Assembly: GCA_947492475.1 (NCBI GenBank)
Contig: CANLNM010000002.1
Location: 186,001-250,000, forward strand
Direction: 5' to 3'
DNA: 64,000 bases
Origin: an uncultured Paracoccaceae bacterium
GTDB lineage: Bacteria; Pseudomonadota; Alphaproteobacteria; Rhodobacterales; Rhodobacteraceae
Position 1 is the stretch's first letter. Every line of letters starts with the position of its first letter. Positions 55,008-64,000 of the stretch are shown piece by piece. A program made the position numbers and the translations under genes. Under the pieces are notes generated by a model, which saw only the letters and a program-made list of their open reading frames with translations, ran no database searches and had not been told where the DNA came from.

Positions 55008-55775
55008 TTAGTGGGCCGTGTGGGACAGAAATCCCCGCAGCCTCTCGGTTTTTGGATTGCCAAATAGGTCCTTTGGCGCGCCTTCTTCTTCGATTTTTCC
55101 TTGGTGCAGGAACACGACATGATCTGACACATCCGCGGCCAGCTTCATATCATGGGTGACGATCACCATCGTACGCCCTTCGGTTGCCAAGTCTTTGATA
55201 ACTTTGACAACCTCTTGTTCCAACTCGGGATCAAGCGCAGAGGTCGGTTCGTCAAACAACAGCGCCTGCGGTTCCATGCATAACGCGCGCGCAATGGCGG
55301 CACGTTGTTGCTGGCCACCGGACAATTGTGCGGGGTAAACGTCGCATTTATCGCCGATGCCTACCTTATCCAGATATTTACGCGCCGATGCTTCGACCTC
55401 GCTTGGGTCCCGTTTTAGGACAGTGACCGGCGCTTCCATCACGTTTTGCAGGATGGTCATGTGTGCCCACAGGTTAAACTGTTGAAACACCATCGATAGA
55501 TTGGTTCGGATGCGGATCATCTGCGCCTTGTCAGCGGGGCGACGGGCCAGACCTTCGCCTTTCCAGGTGACAGGTTCGTCATTGAACATCACATCGCCCA
55601 TTTGGCTGTCTTCTAGCAAATTTGCGCAGCGCAGCAATGTGGATTTCCCAGATCCAGAGGATCCGATCAACGACACCACATGTCCGGCAGGCGCGACAAT
55701 ATCGACGCCTTTCAGCACTTCTAGTGAGCCATAGCTTTTGTGAAGATTTCGAATCTCGATAACGTTTTTAGTCAC
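55008..55775 (-). CDS. amino-acid ABC transporter ATP-binding protein
   Basis: A ~255-residue HisP/GlnQ-type ATPase: Walker A GSSGSGKSTLL, signature LSGGQQQR, Walker B LLFDEPTSALD. I place the start at the GTG at 55775 (reads as MTKNVIEIRNLHKSYG); this gives the usual family length. An ATG at 55847 is in frame but adds 24 residues without similarity. First gene of the transport operon; 18 bases separate its stop from the binding-protein start. Confidence 0.9.
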   Translation of the reverse strand: MTKNVIEIRNLHKSYGSLEVLKGVDIVAPAGHVVSLIGSSGSGKSTLLRCANLLEDSQMGDVMFNDEPVTWKGEGLARRPADKAQMIRIRTNLSMVFQQFNLWAHMTILQNVMEAPVTVLKRDPSEVEASARKYLDKVGIGDKCDVYPAQLSGGQQQRAAIARALCMEPQALLFDEPTSALDPELEQEVVKVIKDLATEGRTMVIVTHDMKLAADVSDHVVFLHQGKIEEEGAPKDLFGNPKTERLRGFLSHTAH

Positions 55776-55882
55776 GTTTGGCAGCCATCCTTGTTTGGCA
55801 TGAAGTAAGACTTGTTTTACCGGCAAATGCAACGTCACCCTGTTCATTAACCTAGGGTAAATTCGGGCAAAACGACCTAATT

Positions 55883-56638
55883 TCAGTCGGTTTGTAGCAT
55901 TGCAGGGGTTGGAACGTCTAAAAACTGATCCATTGAGATATCAGCGATTCCCCACAGGTTCAGGATTTTTTGATCCTCAACAGCAAGCTGATCAAGGGCC
56001 GCGCCCACGGCCTGACGGATGCGGGCGGCATCATTTGATTTGGCGGTGATGTAGGGCATGGCGGGGGTCGCGGCCGTGCGTCCAACCGTGGTGAGTTGCG
56101 TGGCGATCCCGTTCTCAGCTTGGATCATGTTCCACGTCACCGCGTCCAAACTGGCAATATCTGCCTTGCCAAAGGCAACGTCAGCAGCTGAATTGCGGTG
56201 ACCGCCGGAAAAATAAGTGTTGGTCAGTGTCACGTTCTGATCGGCCAGATGGGTGATCGGGGCGGCCCAGCCAGATTGCGAATGATCCTGATTAAAGGCA
56301 AATTTCAGATCGGCCCAATCTTCGGGCAGGTCTGTTTCACTGCCGCGGCGCATGACAAAAACGCTATAATAATACCCGGGTTCTGCATGTGGCAGCCCAT
56401 AATCAGGGGCGCCAACCAATGCGACCTGATCATGCAGTTTGCTGCGATAGGGCAGGCCGCAAGTCTGGGAAAACACCAATTCAGGATTGATCCAATGGTC
56501 CCAAATATCCCCTGACCGGGTCAGGGCAGACGGCGCGGCGATCCCTGTCGCCTGCAGCGCATCCCGTATCAACCCCCAAAGCCGATCATTCGCGCCAATG
56601 GTGGCAGGCGCATCATACATGGGCAGGCTGGCGATCAA
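55883..56638 (-). CDS. PhnD-like periplasmic-binding fold protein without signal peptide
   Basis: A 251-residue protein with the PhnD-type core (GYYYSVFVMRRGSETD, FSGGHRNSAADVAFGKADIASLDAVTWNM) of phosphonate/phosphite binding proteins (PF12974), but the N-terminus (MIASLPMYDAPATI) has no signal peptide, so the mature protein should be cytosolic. Overlaps the TerB-like gene by four bases (ATGA). No phn transport genes are adjacent. Similar stand-alone proteins occur in Rhodobacteraceae; role unknown. Confidence 0.82.
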   Translation of the reverse strand: MIASLPMYDAPATIGANDRLWGLIRDALQATGIAAPSALTRSGDIWDHWINPELVFSQTCGLPYRSKLHDQVALVGAPDYGLPHAEPGYYYSVFVMRRGSETDLPEDWADLKFAFNQDHSQSGWAAPITHLADQNVTLTNTYFSGGHRNSAADVAFGKADIASLDAVTWNMIQAENGIATQLTTVGRTAATPAMPYITAKSNDAARIRQAVGAALDQLAVEDQKILNLWGIADISMDQFLDVPTPAMLQTD

Positions 56639-57078
56639 GCGCTGCGGGCCTCGACCCGGCGGCGGGCATGGGCGCTGTCTTGGTCTGTGACGCCCAACAT
56701 CGGTGCCACCATGCGAATCAACGCGTCTTCGTCGTGATCACGCACACCATCGGCCAGCACCACTTCCCAAAGGGCTTCGATCACCGCTTCGCGATCCTCG
56801 TAGGCCACAGCGTCTTTGATCGCGCGGGTGAACCGCACGGTGTCTGGCGCTTCGTGTTCGATCGCTTCGCATTGGGCGCGCAATTGCGCGGCTTCAACTT
56901 GGTTCAAGTCATAGCGCGCTGACAGGATTCGGTCGATCCGGGCGATTTCTGCGACGGCATATTCGCCGTCCGATTTGGCCAAACGGACCAACAATGCCCC
57001 AAGAGCAAGACGTGCATCGACGTCTTGAAACGGTTCCGGGGCCTGCCCGGTTAAACGGCGGAAAAATTCTGATATCAT
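56635..57078 (-). CDS. TerB-domain protein (second of a pair)
   Basis: A 147-residue all-helical TerB-like (DUF533/DjlA N-domain type) protein: LGALLVRLAKSDGEYAVAEIARIDRILSARYDL and DREAVIEALWEVVLADGVRDHDEDALIRMV are the two halves with Asp/Glu metal-binding-like positions. It is a close paralogue of the next gene upstream and is coupled to the PhnD-like gene. Function not known; tellurite resistance is not implied. Confidence 0.85.
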   Translation of the reverse strand: MISEFFRRLTGQAPEPFQDVDARLALGALLVRLAKSDGEYAVAEIARIDRILSARYDLNQVEAAQLRAQCEAIEHEAPDTVRFTRAIKDAVAYEDREAVIEALWEVVLADGVRDHDEDALIRMVAPMLGVTDQDSAHARRRVEARSA

Positions 57079-57126
57079 AGGACTGATATAGGCATCCCAG
57101 CGGGGCGCGCCAATATGTTAATTCAG

Positions 57127-57564
57127 CTAGCCAGTCACATCTGCCAACAAAGCTGCGACCCGTTCTGGTGCCACACCAAAGGCTTCGCTGGCCATCGCAA
57201 CCACATCCTCTTCGCTGCTGTGTTTTTGCCCATCCGCAACAGAAATGACCCACATCGCGCGCACCATGGCTTCACGGTCTTCTTCTGATACGTCGCGGGT
57301 TATGATCGCGGCCATGTCTTTGGTAGAGGGCAGGGCGGTTTCTAGTTTTTCACAAGATGCCCGCATCCGCGCGGCCTCTAACGGGTTTAAATCGAACCGA
57401 TCCATCAGAATTTTGTCAATCTGTTCAATCTCTTGAAATAAATAGGCTTTGTCGGCTTTTGCGATCCTGACCAACAAGGCCCCCAATGCATGTTGTGCAT
57501 CCTCGGGTGCCATCGGGGTCACCAAGGGGTCGGACTTGAAATGGGACAGCAGGCGTTCAAACAT
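57127..57564 (-). CDS. TerB-domain protein (first of a pair)
   Basis: A 145-residue paralogue of the following gene: LGALLVRIAKADKAYLFQEIEQIDKILMDRFDLNPLEAARMR and EDREAMVRAMWVISVADGQKHSSEEDVVAMA align with it segment by segment. AAGGAG eight bases upstream places the start at 57564; 18 further in-frame codons are unsupported. Forms an operon with the second TerB gene and the PhnD-like gene. Confidence 0.85.
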   Translation of the reverse strand: MFERLLSHFKSDPLVTPMAPEDAQHALGALLVRIAKADKAYLFQEIEQIDKILMDRFDLNPLEAARMRASCEKLETALPSTKDMAAIITRDVSEEDREAMVRAMWVISVADGQKHSSEEDVVAMASEAFGVAPERVAALLADVTG

Positions 57565-57734
57565 GGCAAAGCTCCTTGGAATTGAAGTCATGCTGGTACA
57601 AGCCGCACAGGGTTTCAACGGGGAAAAATATTTTTGCGGTGTCTTGTTGTGTGAAACAGGTTGCTGGGCTGCGGCTATCCCCTCATAGTTGATTTGGGTG
57701 ATGTTTTTACCCGTTCAAATGTTTTTCTGTGAGG

Positions 57735-58199
57735 ATGATGACTTTGCGTATTCTTAGCCGACCGCTCTCTTTGGCTTGTCTGATGGGGGCGATGATTGCG
57801 GGCCCTCATGCCGCTGCGGCGGACGATGTTGTAGCACAGGCCGACTGGCCGTATCTGGGGGTCAGCTGGAGCAGCGGATCAACCACCCATTACCGGTTTG
57901 ACGTGTATGATTCTGACGGGAAAGTAATGCTGTGTGGTGCGATTGCGACGCGCGGACGGGGCACAGCAGCCCAGCAATTTACCCGGGCCCTAAAAAACGA
58001 TCTGGTTTTGCGCATCAATGATGAACAGGTGGAACGCAACTTGAGTTTTTTCCGTACTGTTGGGTCACGCTATTTAGCAGATCAATTGATTGGCGCAGCA
58101 GCCAATTGCGAAGTTCTGGATGTGGATTATCCGTCGGGGGAATTTACCTATTGGGTTGGTCCGCCAAATTCAAGCGGCAGCTACCGCGTTGATCGCTAA
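57735..58199 (+). CDS. secreted protein of unknown function
   Basis: A ~154-residue protein with a signal peptide (RPLSLACLMGAMIAGPHAAAADD). The mature part has mixed alpha/beta character and two Cys (MLCGAI and ANCEVL) likely to form a disulphide. Not recognised. Candidate starts at 57735 or 57738; the GAGG just ahead of them is closer than usual, so translation may be weak. Ends before a bidirectional terminator. Confidence 0.65.
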   Translation: MMTLRILSRPLSLACLMGAMIAGPHAAAADDVVAQADWPYLGVSWSSGSTTHYRFDVYDSDGKVMLCGAIATRGRGTAAQQFTRALKNDLVLRINDEQVERNLSFFRTVGSRYLADQLIGAAANCEVLDVDYPSGEFTYWVGPPNSSGSYRVDR

Positions 58200-58203
58200 T
58201 AAA

Positions 58204-58236
58204 AAAACCGGTGCAGATCATCTCTGCACCGGTTTT
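58204..58236. terminator. bidirectional terminator between secreted-protein gene and pyrG
   Basis: A 14-bp perfect stem (AAAACCGGTGCAGA and its complement) with a 5-base loop, A and T runs on the two sides, between convergent genes. Confidence 0.9.
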
Positions 58237-58255
58237 CTTTAGGCCTGACGGTAGA

Positions 58256-59899
58256 TTAAACCAACCGGGAATTATCAACGGCGGCCCGCACGAAATCTGC
58301 GAACAAAGGATGCGGCAGGAACGGTTTTGATTTCAGCTCGGGATGGAATTGTACGCCGATGAACCATGGGTGGTCCTTCCATTCGACGATTTCCGGCAGC
58401 CGGCCATCCGGGGACATGCCAGAGAATTGCAATCCGCATTCTTCCAGTTGTTTGCGATACTTGATGTCGACCTCATAACGGTGGCGATGGCGTTCTTCGA
58501 TGGCTGTTCCGCCATAAATCTCGGCGACTTTGGACCCTTCGGTCAGGACCGCATCATAGGCGCCCAGACGCATAGTGCCGCCTTTGTCATCGTCGGTTTT
58601 GCGCTGTACCTTGGCGTTGCCCTGCACCCATTCCTTTAGGTGATATACCACAGGTTCGAACCGTTTTTTGCCTGCTTCGTGGTCAAACTCTTCGGACCCG
58701 GCTGCGGTCAGACCGGCCACGTTACGGGCCGCTTCGATAACGGCCATTTGCATGCCCAAACAGATGCCCAGATAGGGAATTTTGCGTTCGCGGGCGAATT
58801 GCGCCGCTTTGATTTTGCCTTCTGTGCCGCGTTCGCCAAATCCGCCGGGCACCAGAATCGCATCATAGCCTTCTAGGTAGGGGGCGGCGTCTTCACTGTC
58901 GAATACTTCGGCATCGACCCATTCCACTTTGACGCGGACCCGGTTGGCCATGCCACCATGTGTCAGGGCCTCTTTGATGGATTTGTAGGCGTCTTCCAGT
59001 TGGATATATTTGCCGACAATCGCCACTTTGACTTCGCCGTCTGTGTTTAATGTGCGGTCCTGAACGTCGCGCCATTTGCCCATCGACGGTTGCGGGGCAG
59101 GGGAAATGCCAAAGGCATCCAAGACGGCCTGATCCAGACCTTGTTCGCGATAGGCCAGCGGGGCTTCGTAGATCGATTTCAGATCATACGCCGCGACAAC
59201 CGCCTCTTTGCGCACGTTACAGAACAGCGCGATTTTTTCGCGCTCGCGATCTGGAATAGGGTGTTCGGACCGGCAAACCAACACATCAGGCGCGATCCCG
59301 ATGCTTTGCAATTCTTTGACGGAATGCTGGGTTGGCTTGGTTTTCAATTCACCGGATGCGGCAAGATAAGGCAGCAATGTCAGGTGCATAAAGATACATT
59401 CGCCCCGCGGTCGCCCATGGGCAAACTGGCGGATGGCCTCAAAGAAGGGCAGACCTTCGATATCGCCAACCGTACCGCCAATTTCGCATAGCATGAAATC
59501 AACTTCGTCATCCCCAACAGCGAGGAAATCTTTGATTTCGTTGGTGACATGGGGCACCACCTGAATGGTTTTGCCCAGATAATCGCCGCGCCGTTCCTTT
59601 TCCAGCACACTGGAATAGACCCGCCCGGAGCTGACAGAATCAGTGTTGCGCGCCGCAACCCCGGTGAACCGTTCGTAATGACCCAGGTCCAGATCGGTTT
59701 CTGCCCCGTCATCGGTCACAAACACTTCGCCATGTTCAAACGGCGACATCGTGCCGGGATCGACGTTCAGGTAGGGATCCAATTTCCGCAATCGAACAGA
59801 AAACCCGCGTGCCTGTAACAACGCGCCAAGCGCCGCAGACGCCAGGCCTTTGCCCAGCGAAGATACAACACCACCAGTAATGAAAACGTAACGCGCCAT
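58256..59899 (-). CDS. pyrG: CTP synthase
   Basis: A 547-residue enzyme making CTP from UTP and glutamine. N-terminal synthetase domain with [17 protein letters not shown] and the C-terminal class I GATase with nucleophile elbow GICLGMQ and the His/Glu pair in [10 protein letters not shown]. Length is normal. Separated from secG upstream by a 170-base gap with the secG terminator. Confidence 0.97.
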   Translation of the reverse strand: MARYVFITGGVVSSLGKGLASAALGALLQARGFSVRLRKLDPYLNVDPGTMSPFEHGEVFVTDDGAETDLDLGHYERFTGVAARNTDSVSSGRVYSSVLEKERRGDYLGKTIQVVPHVTNEIKDFLAVGDDEVDFMLCEIGGTVGDIEGLPFFEAIRQFAHGRPRGECIFMHLTLLPYLAASGELKTKPTQHSVKELQSIGIAPDVLVCRSEHPIPDREREKIALFCNVRKEAVVAAYDLKSIYEAPLAYREQGLDQAVLDAFGISPAPQPSMGKWRDVQDRTLNTDGEVKVAIVGKYIQLEDAYKSIKEALTHGGMANRVRVKVEWVDAEVFDSEDAAPYLEGYDAILVPGGFGERGTEGKIKAAQFARERKIPYLGICLGMQMAVIEAARNVAGLTAAGSEEFDHEAGKKRFEPVVYHLKEWVQGNAKVQRKTDDDKGGTMRLGAYDAVLTEGSKVAEIYGGTAIEERHRHRYEVDIKYRKQLEECGLQFSGMSPDGRLPEIVEWKDHPWFIGVQFHPELKSKPFLPHPLFADFVRAAVDNSRLV

Positions 59900-60028
59900 G
59901 TTCGGCTGTCCCCCGTGAATTCGTAGCTATGCGAAAACGGCCTTAGATAGGCCCTATCACGGGATTTAAGAATAACAGGATTCGCCCCGGCCCCGCAACC
60001 GAAACACGCAATATCATGTTGAACAAAT

Positions 60029-60067
60029 AAAAAGACCCGCAATCTGTTGTAGATTAGGGGTCTTTTT
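60029..60067 (-). terminator. terminator after secG
   Basis: Minus-strand stem AAAAAGACCC/GGGTCTTTTT around a loop that can form a second inner hairpin (AATCT/AGATT), just past the secG stop. Confidence 0.75.
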
Positions 60068-60069
60068 TA

Positions 60070-60438
60070 TCAATCAGCGGCTGGAACAACCGGTGTGTTG
60101 GCATCAACCGTCGGCGGCAACAAAGATGTGCCATCTTCGACGGGGGCGGTTTGTTCGACCCCTGCACCATCTGTCAGGCCATTCACAACGGATCCATCTG
60201 CTGAATTATTGGCCGCAATGATGGTCATCGCAACCGACGCCGCCATAAAGCCTGCGCCCAGAAACCATGTGACTTTGCCCAGAGCGGTCGCCGCGGACCG
60301 GCTGGACATCACGCCACCGCCGGCACCACCACCGCCGCCGCCCATTCCAAGACCGCCCCCTTCTGACCGCTGCAACAGCACGACAGCAATCAACGCCAGA
60401 GCGAAGATCAACAGGATAACTAGAACGACGTTTTCCAT
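60070..60438 (-). CDS. secG: preprotein translocase subunit SecG
   Basis: A 122-residue SecYEG accessory subunit with two TM helices (VVLVILLIFALALIAVVLLQ and FLGAGFMAASVAMTIIA) separated by the Gly-rich linker with GGLGMGGGG and a conserved MSSRSAATALGK segment; Pro/Asp/Val-rich C-terminal tail as in alphaproteobacteria. Upstream of pyrG in the same direction, as commonly seen in this group. Confidence 0.93.
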   Translation of the reverse strand: MENVVLVILLIFALALIAVVLLQRSEGGGLGMGGGGGGAGGGVMSSRSAATALGKVTWFLGAGFMAASVAMTIIAANNSADGSVVNGLTDGAGVEQTAPVEDGTSLLPPTVDANTPVVPAAD

Positions 60439-60530
60439 TCAGGGGGCCTTTGTGGTCAGGTGGTGTTATAGAACGGTGTGTATCTAAAACCAGAAACCCG
60501 CCTTCGCAACCCTTAACGGGCCGATCTGGT

Positions 60531-60926
60531 TTATTCGTCCACATCATCGATGTCTGATGGACCTGATAAGGCGCGGCGCACGTGGCTCCAACTTAGGCCG
60601 ATGCCCAACACAAAGGACAGGGCCACCAACCCAATCCACGTGTTCAGCGTCGGGTTTTGCAGATCAAGCCAGCCAAAATCATAGGCCACCCACAAAATCG
60701 CACCCACCAGCGCCAAAACCAGCCCCATGCCAAACAGCCCAATGGATCGCAGCGTCGCGCGTAGGTAGATAATGTAACCGATCAACAGCAATAATCCCGC
60801 CAAAGCCACCACAGACATTTGGGTTTCCCAGTTTTGCGCAACCCATTGCACATAATTCCAACGGGTGGGGTTATAGGTCGCAGCCAATAACACAAACGCA
60901 AATAACCAACGCAAAACAAAGCCCAT
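60531..60926 (-). CDS. DUF6524 family membrane protein
   Basis: A 131-residue membrane protein with four helices (first [19 protein letters not shown]; last [17 protein letters not shown]) and an acidic C-terminus ([10 protein letters not shown]). The [16 protein letters not shown] opening matches a small widespread family (DUF6524 as I recall). Start 60926 has AGAGGATGG upstream; 23 upstream in-frame codons are unsupported. Divergent from purA. Confidence 0.75.
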   Translation of the reverse strand: MGFVLRWLFAFVLLAATYNPTRWNYVQWVAQNWETQMSVVALAGLLLLIGYIIYLRATLRSIGLFGMGLVLALVGAILWVAYDFGWLDLQNPTLNTWIGLVALSFVLGIGLSWSHVRRALSGPSDIDDVDE

Positions 60927-61076
60927 ATTCCATCCTCTGGCAGCCACAGCGCCAAGATGCCTGCGCGGTTTCACCCTGTCCAGAACCCAGTTCATCCAAT
61001 GTGCTGTGAATTTGCTGTTTCGTTAAACGTTTGGTTCGCCTATACGGGCGCGGGTTTATGCAAAAGGATCAGCAAT

Positions 61077-62372
61077 ATGGCCAACGTGGTTGTCGTGGGC
61101 GCCCAATGGGGTGACGAAGGCAAAGGCAAAATCGTCGACTGGCTCTCTGAGCGGGCAGATGTGATTGCACGTTTTCAAGGTGGGCATAATGCCGGGCACA
61201 CGCTTGTCATTGATGGCGCGGTTTACAAATTGCACGCATTGCCATCGGGCGTTGTGCGGGGCGGTAAATTGTCGGTTATCGGCAATGGCGTCGTGCTGGA
61301 TCCTTGGCACCTGTTGAAGGAAATCGAAACGCTGCGCGCGCAAGGCGTTGAAATCACGCCAGAAACGCTGATGGTTGCGGAAAATACGCCGCTGATCCTG
61401 CCGATCCACGGCGAATTGGACCGCGCCCGCGAAGAGGCTGCCAGCAAAGGCACCAAGATCGGCACAACCGGTCGCGGCATTGGCCCCGCATACGAAGACA
61501 AAGTGGGCCGCCGGTCGGTTCGTGTTGCCGATCTGGCCGATCCTGCAACGCTTGAGGCACGTGTTGATCGCGCATTGCAGCATCACGATCCGCTGCGCAA
61601 AGGTCTGGGCTTTGATCCGGTTGATCGCGACGCGCTGTTGGCACAACTTAATGAAGTTGCCGCACAGATTCTGCCTTATGCGGCCCCGGTTTGGAAAGTG
61701 CTGAACGAAAAACGCAAAGCCGGAAAACGTATCCTGTTTGAAGGGGCACAAGGCGCGCTGCTGGACATCGACTTTGGCACCTATCCCTTTGTGACATCAT
61801 CCAATGTGATCGCAGGTCAGGCCGCCACAGGTGTTGGCATTGGCCCGGGATCCATCGATTACGTACTGGGCATCGTCAAAGCTTACACCACACGCGTCGG
61901 AGAAGGCCCGTTCCCAACAGAATTGGACGACGATGATGGGCAACGTCTGGGCGAACGCGGTCACGAATTCGGCACGACCACGGGCCGCAAACGCCGCTGT
62001 GGTTGGTTTGACGCTGCTTTGGTGCGCCAAACCTGCGCCACATCCGGCGTCACCGGGATTTCACTGACCAAATTGGACGTTTTGGACGGGTTTGAGACGC
62101 TGAAAATCTGTACCGGATACGAATTGGACGGCAAAACGCTAGATTATTTGCCCACAGCGGCGGATCAGCAGGCGCGGTGCAAACCGATCTACGAAGAAAT
62201 GCCCGGCTGGTCCGAATCGACCGAAGGCGCACGCAGCTGGAATGATTTGCCGGCCAATGCGATCAAATACGTCAAACGCGTCGAAGAACTGATCGATTGC
62301 CCGGTTGCGTTGCTGTCCACATCACCAGAGCGGGACGACACGATCCTGGTCACTGACCCGTTCGCGGATTGA
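61077..62372 (+). CDS. purA: adenylosuccinate synthetase
   Basis: A 431-residue GTP-dependent enzyme joining IMP and aspartate for AMP synthesis. Motifs: [18 protein letters not shown] (GTP loop, catalytic Asp), GGHNAGHT (catalytic His), [13 protein letters not shown] in the Asp/IMP region and the C-terminal [11 protein letters not shown]-specificity segment. Start at 61077 (MANVVVVG) follows AAAGGATC; 40 upstream in-frame codons are not family sequence. DUF2842 gene follows by 4 bases. Confidence 0.97.
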   Translation: MANVVVVGAQWGDEGKGKIVDWLSERADVIARFQGGHNAGHTLVIDGAVYKLHALPSGVVRGGKLSVIGNGVVLDPWHLLKEIETLRAQGVEITPETLMVAENTPLILPIHGELDRAREEAASKGTKIGTTGRGIGPAYEDKVGRRSVRVADLADPATLEARVDRALQHHDPLRKGLGFDPVDRDALLAQLNEVAAQILPYAAPVWKVLNEKRKAGKRILFEGAQGALLDIDFGTYPFVTSSNVIAGQAATGVGIGPGSIDYVLGIVKAYTTRVGEGPFPTELDDDDGQRLGERGHEFGTTTGRKRRCGWFDAALVRQTCATSGVTGISLTKLDVLDGFETLKICTGYELDGKTLDYLPTAADQQARCKPIYEEMPGWSESTEGARSWNDLPANAIKYVKRVEELIDCPVALLSTSPERDDTILVTDPFAD

Positions 62373-62376
62373 TCTG

Positions 62377-62601
62377 ATGACCTATAAATCCCGCAAAAAG
62401 CTGGCTTTGTTTATCTTGCTGATTGGCATGCCAGCCTATGTGGTTTTTGCCGTAACGGTGATGAACCGGATCGGAAGCCTGCCCAATTGGGTCGAGTTTC
62501 CGATTTATGTCATGCTTGGGATTGGTTGGATTTTCCCGTTGAAAAAGGTGTTTATGGGGATCGGTCAGGCCGACCCGGATGCACCAAGGGACCAAGAGTA
62601 A
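62377..62601 (+). CDS. DUF2842 family small membrane protein
   Basis: A 74-residue protein with two TM helices (LALFILLIGMPAYVVFAVTVM and VEFPIYVMLGIGWIFPLK) matching DUF2842 (PF11003), an alphaproteobacterial family. Its ATG lies four bases after the purA stop, so it is co-transcribed with purA. Function unknown. Ends before a strong terminator. Confidence 0.8.
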   Translation: MTYKSRKKLALFILLIGMPAYVVFAVTVMNRIGSLPNWVEFPIYVMLGIGWIFPLKKVFMGIGQADPDAPRDQE

Positions 62602-62621
62602 AGTCCCCCAATTCGGTGACG

Positions 62622-62663
62622 CACAAAAAAGCGGGCAGAGAAATCTCTGCCCGCTTTTTTGTG
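62622..62663. terminator. bidirectional terminator
   Basis: A 19-bp perfect stem with loop AAAT, GC-rich core GCGGGCAGAG and A6/T6 flanks, between the DUF2842 gene and the convergent acidic-protein gene. Confidence 0.93.
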
Positions 62664-62687
62664 TGTTTGGCGCGTGAAGCGAGGGGG

Positions 62688-64000
62688 TTAGCCCTGCGCG
62701 GCACGGGGTTCTTGACGAAACCGGATTTGGTCTGAAATCTGGAACCGACCATTGCGTACCTTTTCGATCCGACCCTGACGCAACAAGACGCCGAACGACC
62801 GCAATTCGTCTTCGCGGGAATGTTCTGCCTCCATGGCGTTGCGCACTTTGCGCAGCAATTGCGGACGCGAGAAGTTTTCAGCGCCTTCAACATCTGACAG
62901 ATAGGCCGCCGCCGCTTCGAGCATATCCTGCAAGGAATGCGCGCCAACGCTGTTGGCAAATTCCGCAAACCCGTTGGATTCCTTGGACGATGTGTCCTGC
63001 TCTGTTGTCGATTGAACCCGACGCGGGCGCACAGGTTCAACTGGTTTTGACGGTGCTTCGGCGGGAACATCCACACGTTGCGACGCCACCAGTTTCAACG
63101 GAGCAGGGCGCGGACGTTCAGTCCGGGCTTGCAGACGACGGGCACGGCGAGGACGGACAACTTGGTCCAGATCGTCGCGAAATGCATTGGTCGCTTCACC
63201 GTTATCATCGGCTTTTTCACCCAATTGACGGGCCGCTTCTGTGGCAGCAACAGCCGCTTTCAGATGTGCGATGGCCTGACGACGGCGGTTGCCTTCGGGC
63301 TCTTTCATCTGGGCGTCTGCTTCGGACAGTATCCGCGAAACGGATGCTTCGTCATTCAGCGGGCTGTCCGTCAGAATGTTGCGGCGCGGGCTTTCTTCTA
63401 CAGCTTCGTCGTCAACAGCTTCGACTTCAGCGGCGTCATCTGCGGATTGATCCTCAGCCACGGCGCTTTGCTCTGGTGTTTCTTCTGTTTGTGCCACTTC
63501 GATCGCATCGCTTTGATCGCCCTCGGCAGAAACATCCTGCGCTACAACATTTGCAATGGCCGCTGAAACATCAGCAGATGCATCTTCTGCAGCGTCTTCG
63601 ATGTCGGCGGCTTCAGAAACATCCTCAACCACGTCCTCAGCCACGTATTCAGCCACTTCGGGTGCCAATTCGCGTTCGACTTCGGCCAACTCTTCCATCA
63701 GGGCGGCTTCTTCTTCGGCGGACAGGCTTGCCTTGTCGTCTGATGCGATCAGGTCGTCGAATTCCTCAGCGCCATCAAGCGCTGCGAGGCCTTCAAATTC
63801 AGACATGTCATCTTCGGGTGCGTTGTCTTCTTCGGTCGCATCAACAGGTGTGAGCCCGGCCAATACAGACGCAATCGCAGCAGACGAATTGGGTTCCGCT
63901 GTGTCGTCCGTGTCAGACTTTTTCATGCGCACAACGCGCGCTTGAACCCGAGCAGAGGACGGTTCATCGCTGGCATCTTCTACTGTTGAGGCGTCTTCTG
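62688..64000 (-). CDS. long acidic protein, C-terminal part (start outside window)
   Basis: The reading frame is open to the end of the window, so the N-terminus is missing. The visible ~437 residues are very rich in Glu, Asp and Ala in the first half (EEAALMEELAEVERELAPEV region, many Asp-Ala-Glu repeats), change to an Arg/Pro-rich basic stretch (RPRRARRLQARTERPRPA), then a folded helical C-terminus (FAEFANSVGAHSLQDMLEAAAAYLSD, followed by a region with a probable winged-helix-like or regulator role, LRKVRNAMEAEH). A Rhodobacteraceae-conserved protein of unknown function; sometimes given chemotaxis names that I cannot support. Confidence 0.75.
   Translation of the reverse strand, partial: EDASTVEDASDEPSSARVQARVVRMKKSDTDDTAEPNSSAAIASVLAGLTPVDATEEDNAPEDDMSEFEGLAALDGAEEFDDLIASDDKASLSAEEEAALMEELAEVERELAPEVAEYVAEDVVEDVSEAADIEDAAEDASADVSAAIANVVAQDVSAEGDQSDAIEVAQTEETPEQSAVAEDQSADDAAEVEAVDDEAVEESPRRNILTDSPLNDEASVSRILSEADAQMKEPEGNRRRQAIAHLKAAVAATEAARQLGEKADDNGEATNAFRDDLDQVVRPRRARRLQARTERPRPAPLKLVASQRVDVPAEAPSKPVEPVRPRRVQSTTEQDTSSKESNGFAEFANSVGAHSLQDMLEAAAAYLSDVEGAENFSRPQLLRKVRNAMEAEHSREDELRSFGVLLRQGRIEKVRNGRFQISDQIRFRQEPRAAQG

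Overview
The window looks like a core-chromosome segment of an alphaproteobacterium of the Rhodobacteraceae (Roseobacter group). This rests on gene content and order: the phaZ-phaC-phaP-phaR cluster, the AI-2E transporter-HdaA-Ppx block, a short ProS followed by a LolCE-type permease and LolD, an LdtR-type MarR protein, DUF2842 behind purA, and overall gene style at moderate GC (mid-50s per cent by eye). No rRNA, tRNA, insertion sequence, prophage or CRISPR array was seen.

Layout: 1-4.9 kb holds the 3' part of a cobalamin-dependent methylmalonyl-CoA mutase, then a run of small genes (glyoxalase-like protein, acetyltransferase, TerB-DnaJ protein, EEP phosphohydrolase). 4.9-10.8 kb, minus strand, has Ppx/GppA, HdaA, an AI-2E family transporter and a chemotaxis receptor with a His/Glu-rich periplasmic insert. 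11-17.3 kb has proS, DUF2937, LolC/E-LolD, a YdcZ protein, two tandem cytochromes c and a HExxH lipoprotein. 17.4-28.6 kb has a small lipoprotein, parE, DUF2461, MATE exporter, tyrosine phosphatase, a pentapeptide-like membrane protein with a probable N-terminal frameshift, aspartate aminotransferase, an XRE regulator with sdhE, LdtR, DUF1194 and glyoxalase I.

28.6-31 kb encodes a two-gene operon of a TbpB-like surface lipoprotein and a Slam-type outer-membrane translocon; a second barrel-like lipoprotein at 37.6 kb may be an unlinked client. 32.6-35.1 kb is a complete bufferin-type RiPP operon (bufA1-bufB-bufC-bufD: DUF2282 precursor, DUF692/MNIO enzyme, DUF2063 partner, DoxX membrane protein), with a hairpin between precursor and enzyme genes. 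thrS follows, then a hydrolase, a divergent GT2-GtrA/GT39 pair, two more alpha/beta hydrolases and an M15-like protein.

44-48.7 kb is the polyhydroxyalkanoate cluster: depolymerase, class I synthase, phasin and the PhaR repressor, with two perfect CTGC-N3-GCAG PhaR boxes arranged as a 17-bp inverted repeat before the phasin. 48.7-57.6 kb has a LysR regulator, a DegT aminotransferase, an SRAP protein, a polar amino-acid ABC transporter with a glutamine amidotransferase-like gene, a PhnD-like protein without signal peptide, and two TerB paralogues. The end carries pyrG, secG, a DUF6524 membrane protein, purA, DUF2842 and the C-terminal part of a long acidic protein running off the window.
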